Shown: piece after piece, positions 7,543-16,325 of the stretch
Layout of the letters: each line of letters starts with the position of its first letter
How positions within the stretch are numbered: the first letter of the stretch is position 1
Assembly: GCF_000482725.1 (NCBI RefSeq)
Contig: NZ_AXWP01000036.1
Location: 1 to 64,000 of the forward strand
Direction of reading: 5' to 3'
Length of the DNA stretch: 64,000 bases
Source of the DNA: Psychromonas arctica DSM 14288
GTDB lineage: Bacteria; Pseudomonadota; Gammaproteobacteria; Enterobacterales; Psychromonadaceae
The notes under the pieces: model-generated
Databases searched by the model: none
Told to the model about the DNA's origin: nothing
Seen by the model: only the letters and a program-made list of their open reading frames with translations
Position numbers and translations under genes: made by a program

Positions 7543-8922
7543 ATGTCAAATAACAAATTTAAAATAAACTTACCGTTTATCAATTACCGTTTTGAATTTC
7601 CTGATTTTTGCCAGGGATTACTAATGTGCGCAGTAGATCTTGCGGCAATACCATTGCTCATATCATTATTTGGTATGCCCATGGAGGTCGCTTTAGGTGT
7701 TGTTCTCATTAATGGCTTATTCTATTTATTACATGCTACTTTTAATGATGGTGTTGTACCAGGTTGGATAACACCAGCAATCCCCTTGATAATGGCTTTT
7801 GTGTCGGTCTTTCCTGAAGGCACTGAACGAATACATGCATTAATGGCATTACAGATGATGGTCGGTTTTTTATCTGTTTTTCTTGGCGTTACTGGCTGGG
7901 CTTTACCTGTAATTAAAGCTGTTCCTGCATCCATTCGTTCTGGAATAATCATGGGAGCCGGTATTGCATCAGTATTTGCTGTTTTTAAACTTGGTGGTCG
8001 ATTTGATATTTTCCCTTACACCATTTCAATTGCGGTTGGTTTAGCATTTTATTTGATTTTTTCTGACCATTTTAAAGAATTATCGCAAAAAAATAGATTT
8101 TTCATGTCTATTAATAATTTGGGTATTTTCCCGATTATAGTTTTAGCTATTGTGATCGCTCCTTTATTTGGGGAAGCTCCTTGGCCAACGATTGAGTGGG
8201 GAATTACATCACCTGATTTTGGAACGTTATTTAGAGAGTATTCAGTTTATGGTATTGGATTCCCTCCACTTGAGACATTTATTTTTACTATTCCCACTGT
8301 AATGGCAATCTATTTAGTTTTGTTTGGTGACGTATTACAAACCAAAGCAATCTTAGATGATGCAGAATCAGCTCGCCCAGATGAACCATTAAATTATAGC
8401 CCTAATCGAGCTCATATTATTTTTGGCGCACGTAACTTAATCATTTCAGGAATTTCGCCAGATCCTACAATGGCGGGTCCTTTGTGGTCAGCGATGACCG
8501 TTGTAATATGCCAACGTTATAAGCAAGGTCAAAAATCAATGCAGAGTATGATTTCTGGTGTTGGTTCTTTTAGATTAGGGACCAATTGTGGGTTGTTAAT
8601 GCTTCCTATCGTGTCACTTGTTCAACCTATATTGGGTATAGCACTTGCACTGACCATGATTATACAAGGGTATGTTTCGTGTAAAGTTGGGATATTAGAA
8701 GCTAAAAGTGAAAAGGATTTAGGGATTAGTGGTATCGTTGCTGGAGTACTTGTTGCCAAAGGGGCTGCTTGGGCATTTGCAGTCGGTACTGCAATTTGTG
8801 TGCTAATCTATGGATTCAAAATATTTAAGCCTCTGATTTATGGTTTTAAAAAAGGTGTTTACAAAAAAGAAGTTAGTACAGAAGAAGAACCAAATTTATT
8901 ATTCAATCATTTGGAAAAATAA
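7543..8922 (+). CDS. Multi-pass membrane permease, possibly NCS2/SLC26-like
   Basis: A 459-residue integral membrane protein with about 11-13 hydrophobic segments between residues 20 and 440. Segments such as KAVPASIRSGIIMGAGIAS recall the region after the first half of nucleobase/sulfate-type (NCS2/SulP) carriers, and NLIISGISPDPTMAGPLWSA recalls a half-helix loop. I do not recognise a characterised close relative. AAAGGG lies 7 bases before the ATG, and only 18 bases separate it from the Fe-ADH, so it is co-transcribed. By position it probably imports the substrate of the two dehydrogenases, a carboxylate such as 4-hydroxybutyrate. No terminator is apparent after the stop. Confidence 0.7.
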   Translation: MSNNKFKINLPFINYRFEFPDFCQGLLMCAVDLAAIPLLISLFGMPMEVALGVVLINGLFYLLHATFNDGVVPGWITPAIPLIMAFVSVFPEGTERIHALMALQMMVGFLSVFLGVTGWALPVIKAVPASIRSGIIMGAGIASVFAVFKLGGRFDIFPYTISIAVGLAFYLIFSDHFKELSQKNRFFMSINNLGIFPIIVLAIVIAPLFGEAPWPTIEWGITSPDFGTLFREYSVYGIGFPPLETFIFTIPTVMAIYLVLFGDVLQTKAILDDAESARPDEPLNYSPNRAHIIFGARNLIISGISPDPTMAGPLWSAMTVVICQRYKQGQKSMQSMISGVGSFRLGTNCGLLMLPIVSLVQPILGIALALTMIIQGYVSCKVGILEAKSEKDLGISGIVAGVLVAKGAAWAFAVGTAICVLIYGFKIFKPLIYGFKKGVYKKEVSTEEEPNLLFNHLEK

Positions 8923-9702
8923 TTCATTAGATACTGCCTCCTGATAAACCATAAAGCTCCACTATTTCAAGAAAGATATAGCTTCTCGGAGTTACTTGAT
9001 GACTAGAGTACCGATGAACAATGTCGACAGGCATTGTTCAATTGGAAATCTAAAGGTAGCTTTGTGGTGTTATCAACCTCTAAATCAATTATGCGATAAT
9101 CTGCTGATGAAAAATTCAATTACCTACGCAGGTTATCGTTATTCTCCAAAAATATATCAGCTATTCAGAGATTAGAAAACGTATATTAACCTATATAAAT
9201 CTAATTATTAGCTGCCTTTTGACTTATTTTCGTCCATCGTTAACGATTGGTTATTGCTTTGCCATTGCTACTTCAAGGTATCAAGCTGACTCATTTGAAA
9301 AGTTTAGAGCATAAAAAATAACTTAATCAGATCGTTTCTGGTTATCTTGTTAATATACTACTTGGTATGATTAAAGAAGAGTAATAATATTATGGTGAAT
9401 AAAACTTACGCTGCACGGCCAAGATAAATCCTATTTCTAATAAATCGTCAATGACAAATATATCGTCTTATCCATTTTTCAAAACAGTGAGAAGTTAAAC
9501 ACAAGGCTTAAGACTTTCAACCTCCATAATAGAACCTAATTAGCCTCATAAAAGCCTTTACAACTCGATTTAATCAATCATCTATTAAAAATTCAATAAT
9601 CTATTTGAATATCAAGCAAATATAAAATACTGTATTTTTATAACTAAAATTCGGGCTGAGAACGAGAAACTCTACAGTCTCATTATATTTTTTGAGGGAT
9701 TC
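8923..9702. other. Gene-free spacer, AT-rich
   Basis: 780 bases between the permease and the KAP NTPase. All frames are broken by stops except a 58-codon frame at 8999-9175, listed separately as a doubtful pseudogene. I see no RNA gene. The ribosome-binding site of the next gene (GAGGG) is at the right end. Confidence 0.5.
8999..9175 (+). pseudogene. Possible decayed IS3-type transposase fragment (doubtful)
   Basis: A 58-codon open frame includes LKVALWCYQP and ITYAGYRY. These vaguely recall the ALW-x-R-x-P and GSQYASHRY segments of IS3-family OrfB integrases in the right order. The catalytic Asp of the SDRGSQY block is not preserved and nothing else of a transposase surrounds it. The reading may be chance. 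Confidence 0.15.
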
Positions 9703-10986
9703 ATGAAACTAGCAATTAATCATCATGCGACAAGAATTGATAAAAATAGTAACTATATTTTTGGACGTGAAGAGTTTGCTGTAAACTTGAAAAATATTTT
9801 TACAAATACAGATGGTGGATTTGTTCTAGCAATTGACGCAAGTTGGGGCGAAGGTAAAACGTCATTCACTCATCAGTTAATTTATGATTTAAAGTATTCA
9901 AATAATTTGATTCCAATTTACTATGATGCATTTTCTAATGATTTTTCAAGTGATACTTTTTTGTCCATAGGAGCAACAATATCTCATGAAGTGGAAAAGC
10001 ATTTCCAAAAGAAAGGGCTTAATAACAAAAATAAAATACAAATTACACACTTGAAAAGTGTAACAAAAAAAACTGCAGTAGAGTTAGTTAAACTAGGGAC
10101 TAATTTAGCTGTAAGGTCATTGACTGCCGGGGTTGTGGGCAGCTCTGAGCTAGAAAAATTTGCGTCTGATGCATTTAACTCTGTGACATTTGACACTCTG
10201 GAACTCGATTTAAACAAAAAGTTTGAGGCATATGAGAATTCTAAAACTAGTATTCAATCTTACGTTAAAGCACTAGAGTCAGTTTGCTCTGAGAATGAAA
10301 AAGTCGTGTTTTTCATTGATGAACTTGATCGCTGTAGACCAAATTTTGCTGTTGAAGTCTTAGAAAAGATAAAACATCTTTTTCTTGCTAAGAATGTTAT
10401 TTTTGTTATTTCTTACAATAAATTACAATTGTCTAAAATTATTTCAAGTGTATATGGTGTAGACGCTGAAGATTCATTTAAATACTTAGAAAAATTTATT
10501 CATATTGAAGCAAAATTACCAATGATCGATAGTAAGTATCAAGAAAGTTCTTATAAATTACTATTTAACAGTTTTGTCGATGAGTTTGATATTCAACTTC
10601 CTAGCGACGAATATTTAAGAAACATGTTTATTTCCTTATGTTCAGATAAACACTTAAAAATGAATAGTCGTGAAATTGAGCGGGCTTTCAGCTATGTGAG
10701 CTTTTGTTTTGCTTCTTTACCTCAAAACGATGGATTAGAACTGTTTAGATTTTTCTTGCCTGCTGCCATGATCAAAGTAAAAAATAGAGAACTTTTTGAA
10801 AGTGTTAAAGGTGGTAGTTTTAACTCTTTAAATGGAAATAACTCTCAAAAATGGGTGTACAATTTTTTTGACAAATATTTTTCTGATTATCTTGAGCAAA
10901 AGGCATCTAATGTATATTACGTTAAAGCTTTTGAAGAAGCATGTACTATTGTATCTATATTTAAACTACCTGCAGATGTCGAGTAG
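9703..10986 (+). CDS. KAP-family P-loop NTPase
   Basis: A 427-residue protein of the KAP branch of STAND-like NTPases. An N-terminal FGREEFAVNL segment precedes Walker A ASWGEGKT (46-53). Walker B with the KAP-typical tail is VVFFIDELDRCRP (201-213), and a sensor-like strand NVIFVISYNK follows (231-240). Between the Walker motifs, residues 120-150 are a mildly hydrophobic stretch where many KAP proteins insert transmembrane helices. GAGGG lies 6 bases before the ATG. The gene stands alone, with about 0.8 kb of non-coding DNA on each side, and looks more AT-rich than the housekeeping genes. KAP NTPases are often plasmid-, phage- or defence-associated; a defence role here is a guess. Confidence 0.85.
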   Translation: MKLAINHHATRIDKNSNYIFGREEFAVNLKNIFTNTDGGFVLAIDASWGEGKTSFTHQLIYDLKYSNNLIPIYYDAFSNDFSSDTFLSIGATISHEVEKHFQKKGLNNKNKIQITHLKSVTKKTAVELVKLGTNLAVRSLTAGVVGSSELEKFASDAFNSVTFDTLELDLNKKFEAYENSKTSIQSYVKALESVCSENEKVVFFIDELDRCRPNFAVEVLEKIKHLFLAKNVIFVISYNKLQLSKIISSVYGVDAEDSFKYLEKFIHIEAKLPMIDSKYQESSYKLLFNSFVDEFDIQLPSDEYLRNMFISLCSDKHLKMNSREIERAFSYVSFCFASLPQNDGLELFRFFLPAAMIKVKNRELFESVKGGSFNSLNGNNSQKWVYNFFDKYFSDYLEQKASNVYYVKAFEEACTIVSIFKLPADVE

Positions 10987-11009
10987 GGTATAAAACTATA
11001 AGGCTTTTA

Positions 11010-11700
11010 AATAGAACAAAAACAGCGGATTTCGTTTCGCTACACATTTTAACCGACTATTTTTGTCAGCTTAATGGTCAAGAGATTCAACTGAACGCTC
11101 GATAAATATTATTTGAAGAATAGAAGGGCTGTTAGATTAATATTTTTTATGAATAGTATATCGTTAAAATAAAATAAAATAAAATAAAAAATAAAATATC
11201 CGTTATTTAAATGAAAATTCTTCATCAACTGTAAAATTTTTTCTGGTTATGAGCTTATTTATTATGTAAATCTAGGATAAGAAAATATTATTACTATATG
11301 TAAAAATATTGGTGTGTATATATGATTTTTGATATCCAGAAAATTTAGTTAGTTAAAAATTTATTTTGTTTTTCCAATAGTAAAAAATTTAATCGCAAGC
11401 CAAGTGTAATTAGTAAAAAATATTTGAACAGTATGAAACTATAAGCATATACAACCTGTTCATCACTAGTCATTTAATAATATCCCACATCAATAAGGTG
11501 TGATGGAGTGTCTTACCTAATTATTTTCAATTACAAAAAATTAAGTAACTTCAATAACTTATGTTTGAAGATATTACAATCAAAGTAAAACTTCATGCTA
11601 AGAGTTTAGTATTAAGATTAATCTGGTAGCGGAAAATTTTCAAAAACGTTAGTCTATACTGTACCACTACATACAGATGATTTATTAGGTTTGGCAAGCG
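11010..11700 (+). repeat. Diverged direct repeat, copy 1 (partner 12930-13840)
   Basis: Shared anchors run in the same order in both copies. 11123-11156 matches 13011-13043 with one substitution and one indel. A block around 11395 has AAGCCAAGT then AAAAATATTTG. ATCAATAAGGTGTGAT appears near 11490 and 13556. GAAGATATTACAA and TTAATCTGGTAGC appear near 11570-11632 and 13718-13774. No frame is preserved, so the conserved thing is not an obvious protein. Confidence 0.7.
11166..11198 (+). repeat. AAAAT short tandem array
   Basis: Four perfect AAAAT units (11166-11185) are followed by two imperfect ones. It lies inside copy 1 of the larger repeat; the corresponding part of copy 2 lacks the array, so it expanded after the duplication. 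Confidence 0.7.
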
Positions 11701-11716
11701 AGGTTTATTCTGGTCA

Positions 11717-11743
11717 GGGTGTAATACAATTTGTATTACACCC
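11717..11743. terminator. Perfect 13-bp inverted repeat after the outer-membrane protein gene
   Basis: GGGTGTAATACAA (11717-11729) and TTGTATTACACCC (11731-11743) flank a single base and can fold into a long hairpin with a short loop. It lies 46 bases after the stop of the barrel gene (minus strand). No clear U-run follows on either strand, so it may terminate weakly or protect the 3' end. Confidence 0.6.
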
Positions 11744-11789
11744 TTTGGACTTTACTTTTAAGTAGTTAATTTAATCATTCTACTTATCA

Positions 11790-12365
11790 CTAGAAACGAT
11801 ATTCAACACCGATACTAGCCTGCTTAAAGTCTGTTTCTGTATCGGAACCGTTAGATACATTATCCAAATTAATTTCTGCATCATACCAAGTGTACTCGGC
11901 ATTAATTAAAAAACGTTCTGTTACTTTAAACGCTACACCCGCACCAGCAAATACACCTTCATCATCTTTATTGCCAGAAAATCCGACCACGTTATAATCT
12001 GTTGAATACCATAACTGACCACCTTTAGCATACAACTCTACTCGATCAGCAACAGGCAATATCACCTTTAAGCCAGCGGTATAACCATCTGTTTCAGCGC
12101 TAGATAAGTTGTTGCCGTAACTACCAAAATCAATATAGCTACCTTCTAGAGCTAAGTAGTTGTTAAAGCGATAACCGACTATACCCTGGAGAACATCATT
12201 ATTGTCGTCAAAATCATCTTCGCCATCTACTTTTAGGTAACCATAATTACCACCGACATAAATACCATGTTCAGCTACGTCTTTCTTGAAGTCATCAGCG
12301 TGAGAAAAAGTACTAACAGAGGCTAACGAAATAATTCCAGCTAAAGTAATAATCGTATTTTTCAT
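11790..12365 (-). CDS. Outer-membrane beta-barrel protein (OmpA-like/porin-type, 8-strand)
   Basis: A 191-residue exported barrel. Signal peptide residues 1-23 end in TFSHA, cleaved before DDFKK. The mature part has alternating amphipathic strands (GIYVGGNYGYLKV, YLALEGSYIDFG, TAGLKVILP, ERFLINAEYTWYD) and ends in YRF, the aromatic C-terminal signal for BAM. The size fits an eight-stranded OmpA/OmpW/Ail-like barrel with no C-terminal peptidoglycan-binding domain. Acidic patch EDDFDDNND may bind cations. TAGGAG precedes the ATG. It is the only protein between two copies of a long non-coding repeat, and a hairpin follows its stop. Ligand or function is unknown. Confidence 0.85.
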   Translation of the reverse strand: MKNTIITLAGIISLASVSTFSHADDFKKDVAEHGIYVGGNYGYLKVDGEDDFDDNNDVLQGIVGYRFNNYLALEGSYIDFGSYGNNLSSAETDGYTAGLKVILPVADRVELYAKGGQLWYSTDYNVVGFSGNKDDEGVFAGAGVAFKVTERFLINAEYTWYDAEINLDNVSNGSDTETDFKQASIGVEYRF

Positions 12366-12690
12366 AAGATACTCCTAGTTAATTGTGTAAATACATCTAA
12401 CTAGTTACAAAATGGATGCCAACTTTATAAAAGTAACCGAGAGCTGTTTATCTTAGTTTGACATTTTGCTTAATATCAATGGGTTACGTTTGTTTATTTT
12501 TTTTGAGTGAATGTTGGAGAACAATATATATGCAATCATACTGCTTTTTTTTACTCGCTCAATGAGGTTGTGGTAACGTAAAATGGTAAATTTTTCTGAT
12601 TAAATTGTAATATTTTCAAAGGATAAGTGAGGTCAAAGTAAACTTTATTCTATTATTTTATACCTTAAAAGGGCGTCCCATTTTCTTTTG
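12366..12690. other. Upstream region of the barrel gene
   Basis: About 325 AT-rich bases that must contain the promoter of the minus-strand barrel gene. I could not pick a confident -35/-10 pair or operator. Confidence 0.4.
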
Positions 12691-12897
12691 ATGCATACTT
12701 TCACCCGTTATTTTTCTATTTGGTCTTTAAATATGTCGCTGTCGATTACCATGCCTTTATTGGAAGAATTAATCAAAAATATCGAGTTGACTAATACGTC
12801 ACTGAAAATAGTTCTGAGTAATAAATACAGCTTTAATGTCAGTTTTGTAACTGACGATGTAACATTTCAAAATATAAAATCGATTTTAAATGTTTAA
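12691..12897 (+). CDS. Hypothetical small protein (doubtful)
   Basis: A 68-residue frame starting MHTFTRYFSIW and ending FQNIKSILNV. The second half (LEELIKNIELTNTSLKIVLSNK) has protein-like amphipathic character, but no convincing ribosome-binding site precedes this ATG or the inner ATG codons at 12733 and 12751. It matches no family I know. It lies between the barrel gene and copy 2 of the non-coding repeat and may be chance. Confidence 0.25.
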   Translation: MHTFTRYFSIWSLNMSLSITMPLLEELIKNIELTNTSLKIVLSNKYSFNVSFVTDDVTFQNIKSILNV

Positions 12898-12929
12898 TCA
12901 CCATATGAATTGTATAACAATGCATTAAA

Positions 12930-13840
12930 AATTTAATAAACAGTGAGTTGCGTTTCGTTTATTGCATCAGGAGTTTCAACTGAACACTCTAGAAATATTT
13001 TTAAAAAATAGAAGGGCAGTTAGATTAATATTTTTATGAATAGCATGTAGTTAAAATCAGATAAATAAATATCCTATCATTGAAGATAAACTTTTTACTA
13101 ATAATAAAGTTGGTTCTGGTTATGAGGTTGTCTTGAAAATATAGGAAAAGAAATTGTCATTATCTATAAAAATATTGGGGAGTAAATAGTTTTTTTAATG
13201 CCAATAAAATTTATTTATTTAGTTAGTAATAATTTTATTTTACTAATCGTAAAGTAAAATTATTACAAGCCAAGTTTAATGAAAAAAAAATTTGTACAAT
13301 ATTAGTTATTAGTTATTTAAAAATAACTACATCAATGGGTGATGAAGTGTATTAATTATTTTTTCATTGAAAAAATAGTTAAGTAGCTGCTGTAAGTTAA
13401 TGTTGTAGAAAACATTAGAATTCAAACATTAATCTATATGGCATAGAAATTAGTATTAAGATTAATTTTTTAATAAAAAATATTCGAACAATATTAAAAC
13501 TATAAAGCTAGTTAATGTGATAGTTGATCATTAGGTTATTTAAAAGTATCCATATCAATAAGGTGTGATTAAGTATATTAATAATATTTTCCATGAAAAA
13601 ACTGATTAAGTAACTGTAGTTGAATCGCCTGAAGAACAGATAGCAGCAGTTTAAAGTAGGTAAACTTCCTGAACTATCAGTTTGGGAAGCTGTAATACTT
13701 TCAAGTTAATGTTTAGAAGATATTACAACTCAAAAGTAAAACTTAATGACAAGAGTTTAAGGTTAATCTGGTAGCTGAAAATATATGTAAACATTTGTTA
13801 GCAGATACCGATGATTAATTAGGTTTGGTCAAGCCTGGCC
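12930..13840 (+). repeat. Diverged direct repeat, copy 2 with an internal duplication
   Basis: Collinear with 11010-11700. A module of about 200-280 bases that occurs once in copy 1 (11415-11620) occurs twice here (13283-13470 and 13477-13765), giving three related modules in all. Each module begins with a run of A followed by TTTG or TTCG and ACA, continues with ATCAATRRGTGATG-like sequence and ends near GTATTAAGATTAAT or its variants. Confidence 0.65.
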
Positions 13841-13916
13841 AAGCTTAAATTAAATACGAATTTAGGAATTCAAATTATTTAATTATGCCTACGTAATATC
13901 AGACTGCTAATAAGTG

Positions 13917-14090
13917 ATCTCATACTTAATTTACATAGTCTTATTTAACAAGCGGATTAGTTATAAACGCCAAAGCTTGAAAAGCACAAAAAACATAAAG
14001 GATAACAGTAGGTTATACATTTTATGTTAAATAGGATTATGGTAAATAAAAGAAAGTTAAGGTGATACTGGATCTCATTCTTAATTTACA
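13917..14090 (+). repeat. Short direct and inverted repeats
   Basis: GATCTCATACTTAATTTACA (13917-13936) recurs at 14071-14090 with one change. ATGTTAAATAGG (14022-14033) has its reverse complement at 14128-14139. Together with the 32-base repeat at 14047-14078 (partner 1461-1492) this resembles a small non-autonomous mobile element, but no clear ends could be defined. Confidence 0.4.
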
Positions 14091-15819
14091 CTGACACAAG
14101 TTAATATTGAGAATAGCTATATTAAAACCCTATTTAACATAATATACATTACACGAAGTCATGTTAATGCTTGTGGCTAGATGGTATTTGTGTGGTAAAA
14201 ATCATTCAATATGAGATTTTCCTCAACCGTAAGATTTTATAGTTACTAATTAACCTGTTGTTTTTATTTGAAATTAAATATCGCGTACGTATTTAATGAA
14301 CTCTCGCTAAGTTGAATAATTATTTCCAAGTTAATCTCTATTATGTCGTTTATACTCGTTTCCTTATTTATTAAACTTACTCATTACTGCTAGCTAATAC
14401 TACTGGCTAATAATGAGTCCATTACTTAGTCATTAACTAGTTTTTTCATTTGGCTATTGTCGGCCTAATTGTGATTTTTCTTTATTATATTGTTAACTCG
14501 TAACTTGAAAATTAACTGTTAGCTTAGCTTATTACATTTATCACATGAGTTTTAGATAGTTAAAACTACTTATTTTGTTATTTCTTAATGTAAATACCCG
14601 ACAATTACCTTATAAATACTGAAAACATTTTTTTACTATCAACATTGCTAAATTTGATTATAAATTAGGCGCTCTGTGTTGAAATCTGAGATGTTATCAA
14701 GGCATTTATCTATAAGTAGGAAATCTCAGAGCCATTAATAAATAACTTTTTATCTTTAATTAGTTAAATATCATGCCTAACTACTTTTTATTGTCAGCTC
14801 TTAGACCAGAATATTTTTTATTACTTTAGATAAATACTATTTTTATTTTTTAACGTTAATGCCAATACTTAATCCTTATGCTTTTAAAATTATTTTAATG
14901 TTTAATAAAATTTAATTGTTATTACTGCTTCAATACTAATTTCTCATCTAATGTTATTACGACTTAAAAATTAATTACTTTTATTGATATTATTATTTTA
15001 ACTTTTTTGATAACAAAACATTGTGGGTAATTTTTTATTGGAATTTTAAAATTAACTATTTGTTATATGCCAGTTACCTATAAAGCCAGATGTTATTCAA
15101 TGATCGTTAAAGTTTAGCATTCTCCATTTAATTTTTTATTTAATAGATAGCTGAATTAATTATTTTAATGACACGCACGCATAAAATTTAATTCAGGTTA
15201 AGTAAATTTTAATAAAATAACTTTAACAAAGTGTCTTTAAAAATATTACTTTAACAACATAGTCTGGTTATTTTATCTATTTTAAATATCACACATAGAT
15301 GGCAGACTATCTATTATTGATAGTCCATGAAATTATTTAGTTATTATGTTTTATAGTTTTATTTCATTTATTATAAAAATAAACTTATGTGTCATGCAGC
15401 CTTTAGTGAATTGAAATCTGTTTAGTTGTATCGTTACTGCCAAGATTTATATTTGTTATCTTGTATTTATGTATTTATGTATTTATTAAAAAATTAAAAA
15501 ATTGACAGCCACCCTATCAATTACAATATTACGCACACGTTACAATTACATATTTAGAAACTTTAATTATTTATTCGTCTGATTTTAAATTATATTTTTC
15601 TCTAACTTAACAATTACTGAATAACAGCACAGGCCTATAAGTATATTTTCACAGGTCTCTATTACCGGTTATGAACTTAAATTTTAATACCCGTTCTCTT
15701 TTATAGCAGCTTGTAATTTTTTCCTTCAGAAAGTCCAAGCAAGACAACAGCAAGTGGTATAAGAATTAATATTTTTTGAATAGGCTAAACTTATTTAAAA
15801 ACTTTTTTGGGGATGTATA

Positions 15820-15865
15820 TAGTGACACATCAATAAAAAATTTTATGGTTTAATTCGTGTCACTA
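15820..15865. other. 9-bp inverted repeat with 28-base spacer
   Basis: TAGTGACAC (15820-15828) and GTGTCACTA (15857-15865) can form a stem within the desert. There is no adjacent gene to terminate. It could be part of an unrecognised transcript or a protein-binding site. Confidence 0.3.
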
Positions 15866-16325
15866 CTTCAGGCTTAATTCCTTCAGAGCCAACTACCGAA
15901 TTTATTGTTATCTAGTATAGGGCTCTAATGTAGTAACTGGCTGATAAAAATATTTATACTTACTACTATCATCCTCATCTTTTTTTACTTTTTGATGAAT
16001 ACTTATAATGCGTCAGAAAAGCCATATTTTAAATTATAGACTTTGCATTTTAGCTCAATATTAAATCAAGAACATTAACAACTCCCCTTCTCTATATGCT
16101 GGTTATTTATGTAATAAATTCGCTCTTTTATATAAAAAAATCACTTATATATAGCCGGAAATAAAGGGGGGGAATGAGTGTTGAAATAGTTTCTATTAAA
16201 ATTTTTTAAATTTACACTTTATAAAAACGTGTTAGACACAATCTCTAGATATTAAATTAATACATTTAAAATCAACACACTAGGCTCACACCCTTAACAG
16301 GCTAAATTCATTTCAATACTATTAT

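Larger units (their letters stand above)
10987..11789. other. Non-coding tract holding copy 1 of a duplicated segment
   Basis: 803 bases without a gene. From about 11010 to 11700 the sequence is collinear with 12930-13840 on the other side of the outer-membrane protein gene. It also holds a short AAAAT tandem array (11166-11198) and a strong hairpin (11717-11743). Confidence 0.6.
12898..16325. other. 3.4-kb AT-rich gene desert
   Basis: No open frame with a ribosome-binding site or recognisable protein was found on either strand across about 3400 bases, and the G+C content is visibly below that of flanking genes. The first 0.9 kb is copy 2 of the diverged repeat. The rest holds short dispersed repeats (13917-13936, 14047-14090), an inverted pair (14022-14033 / 14128-14139) and a 9-bp inverted repeat (15820-15865). 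I saw no tRNA, rRNA, DnaA-box cluster or CRISPR pattern. Confidence 0.6.

Noticed and set aside
12898-16325. Chromosome origin or plasmid origin in the AT-rich desert
   Set aside because: No cluster of DnaA boxes, no iterons of constant length and no replication genes nearby.
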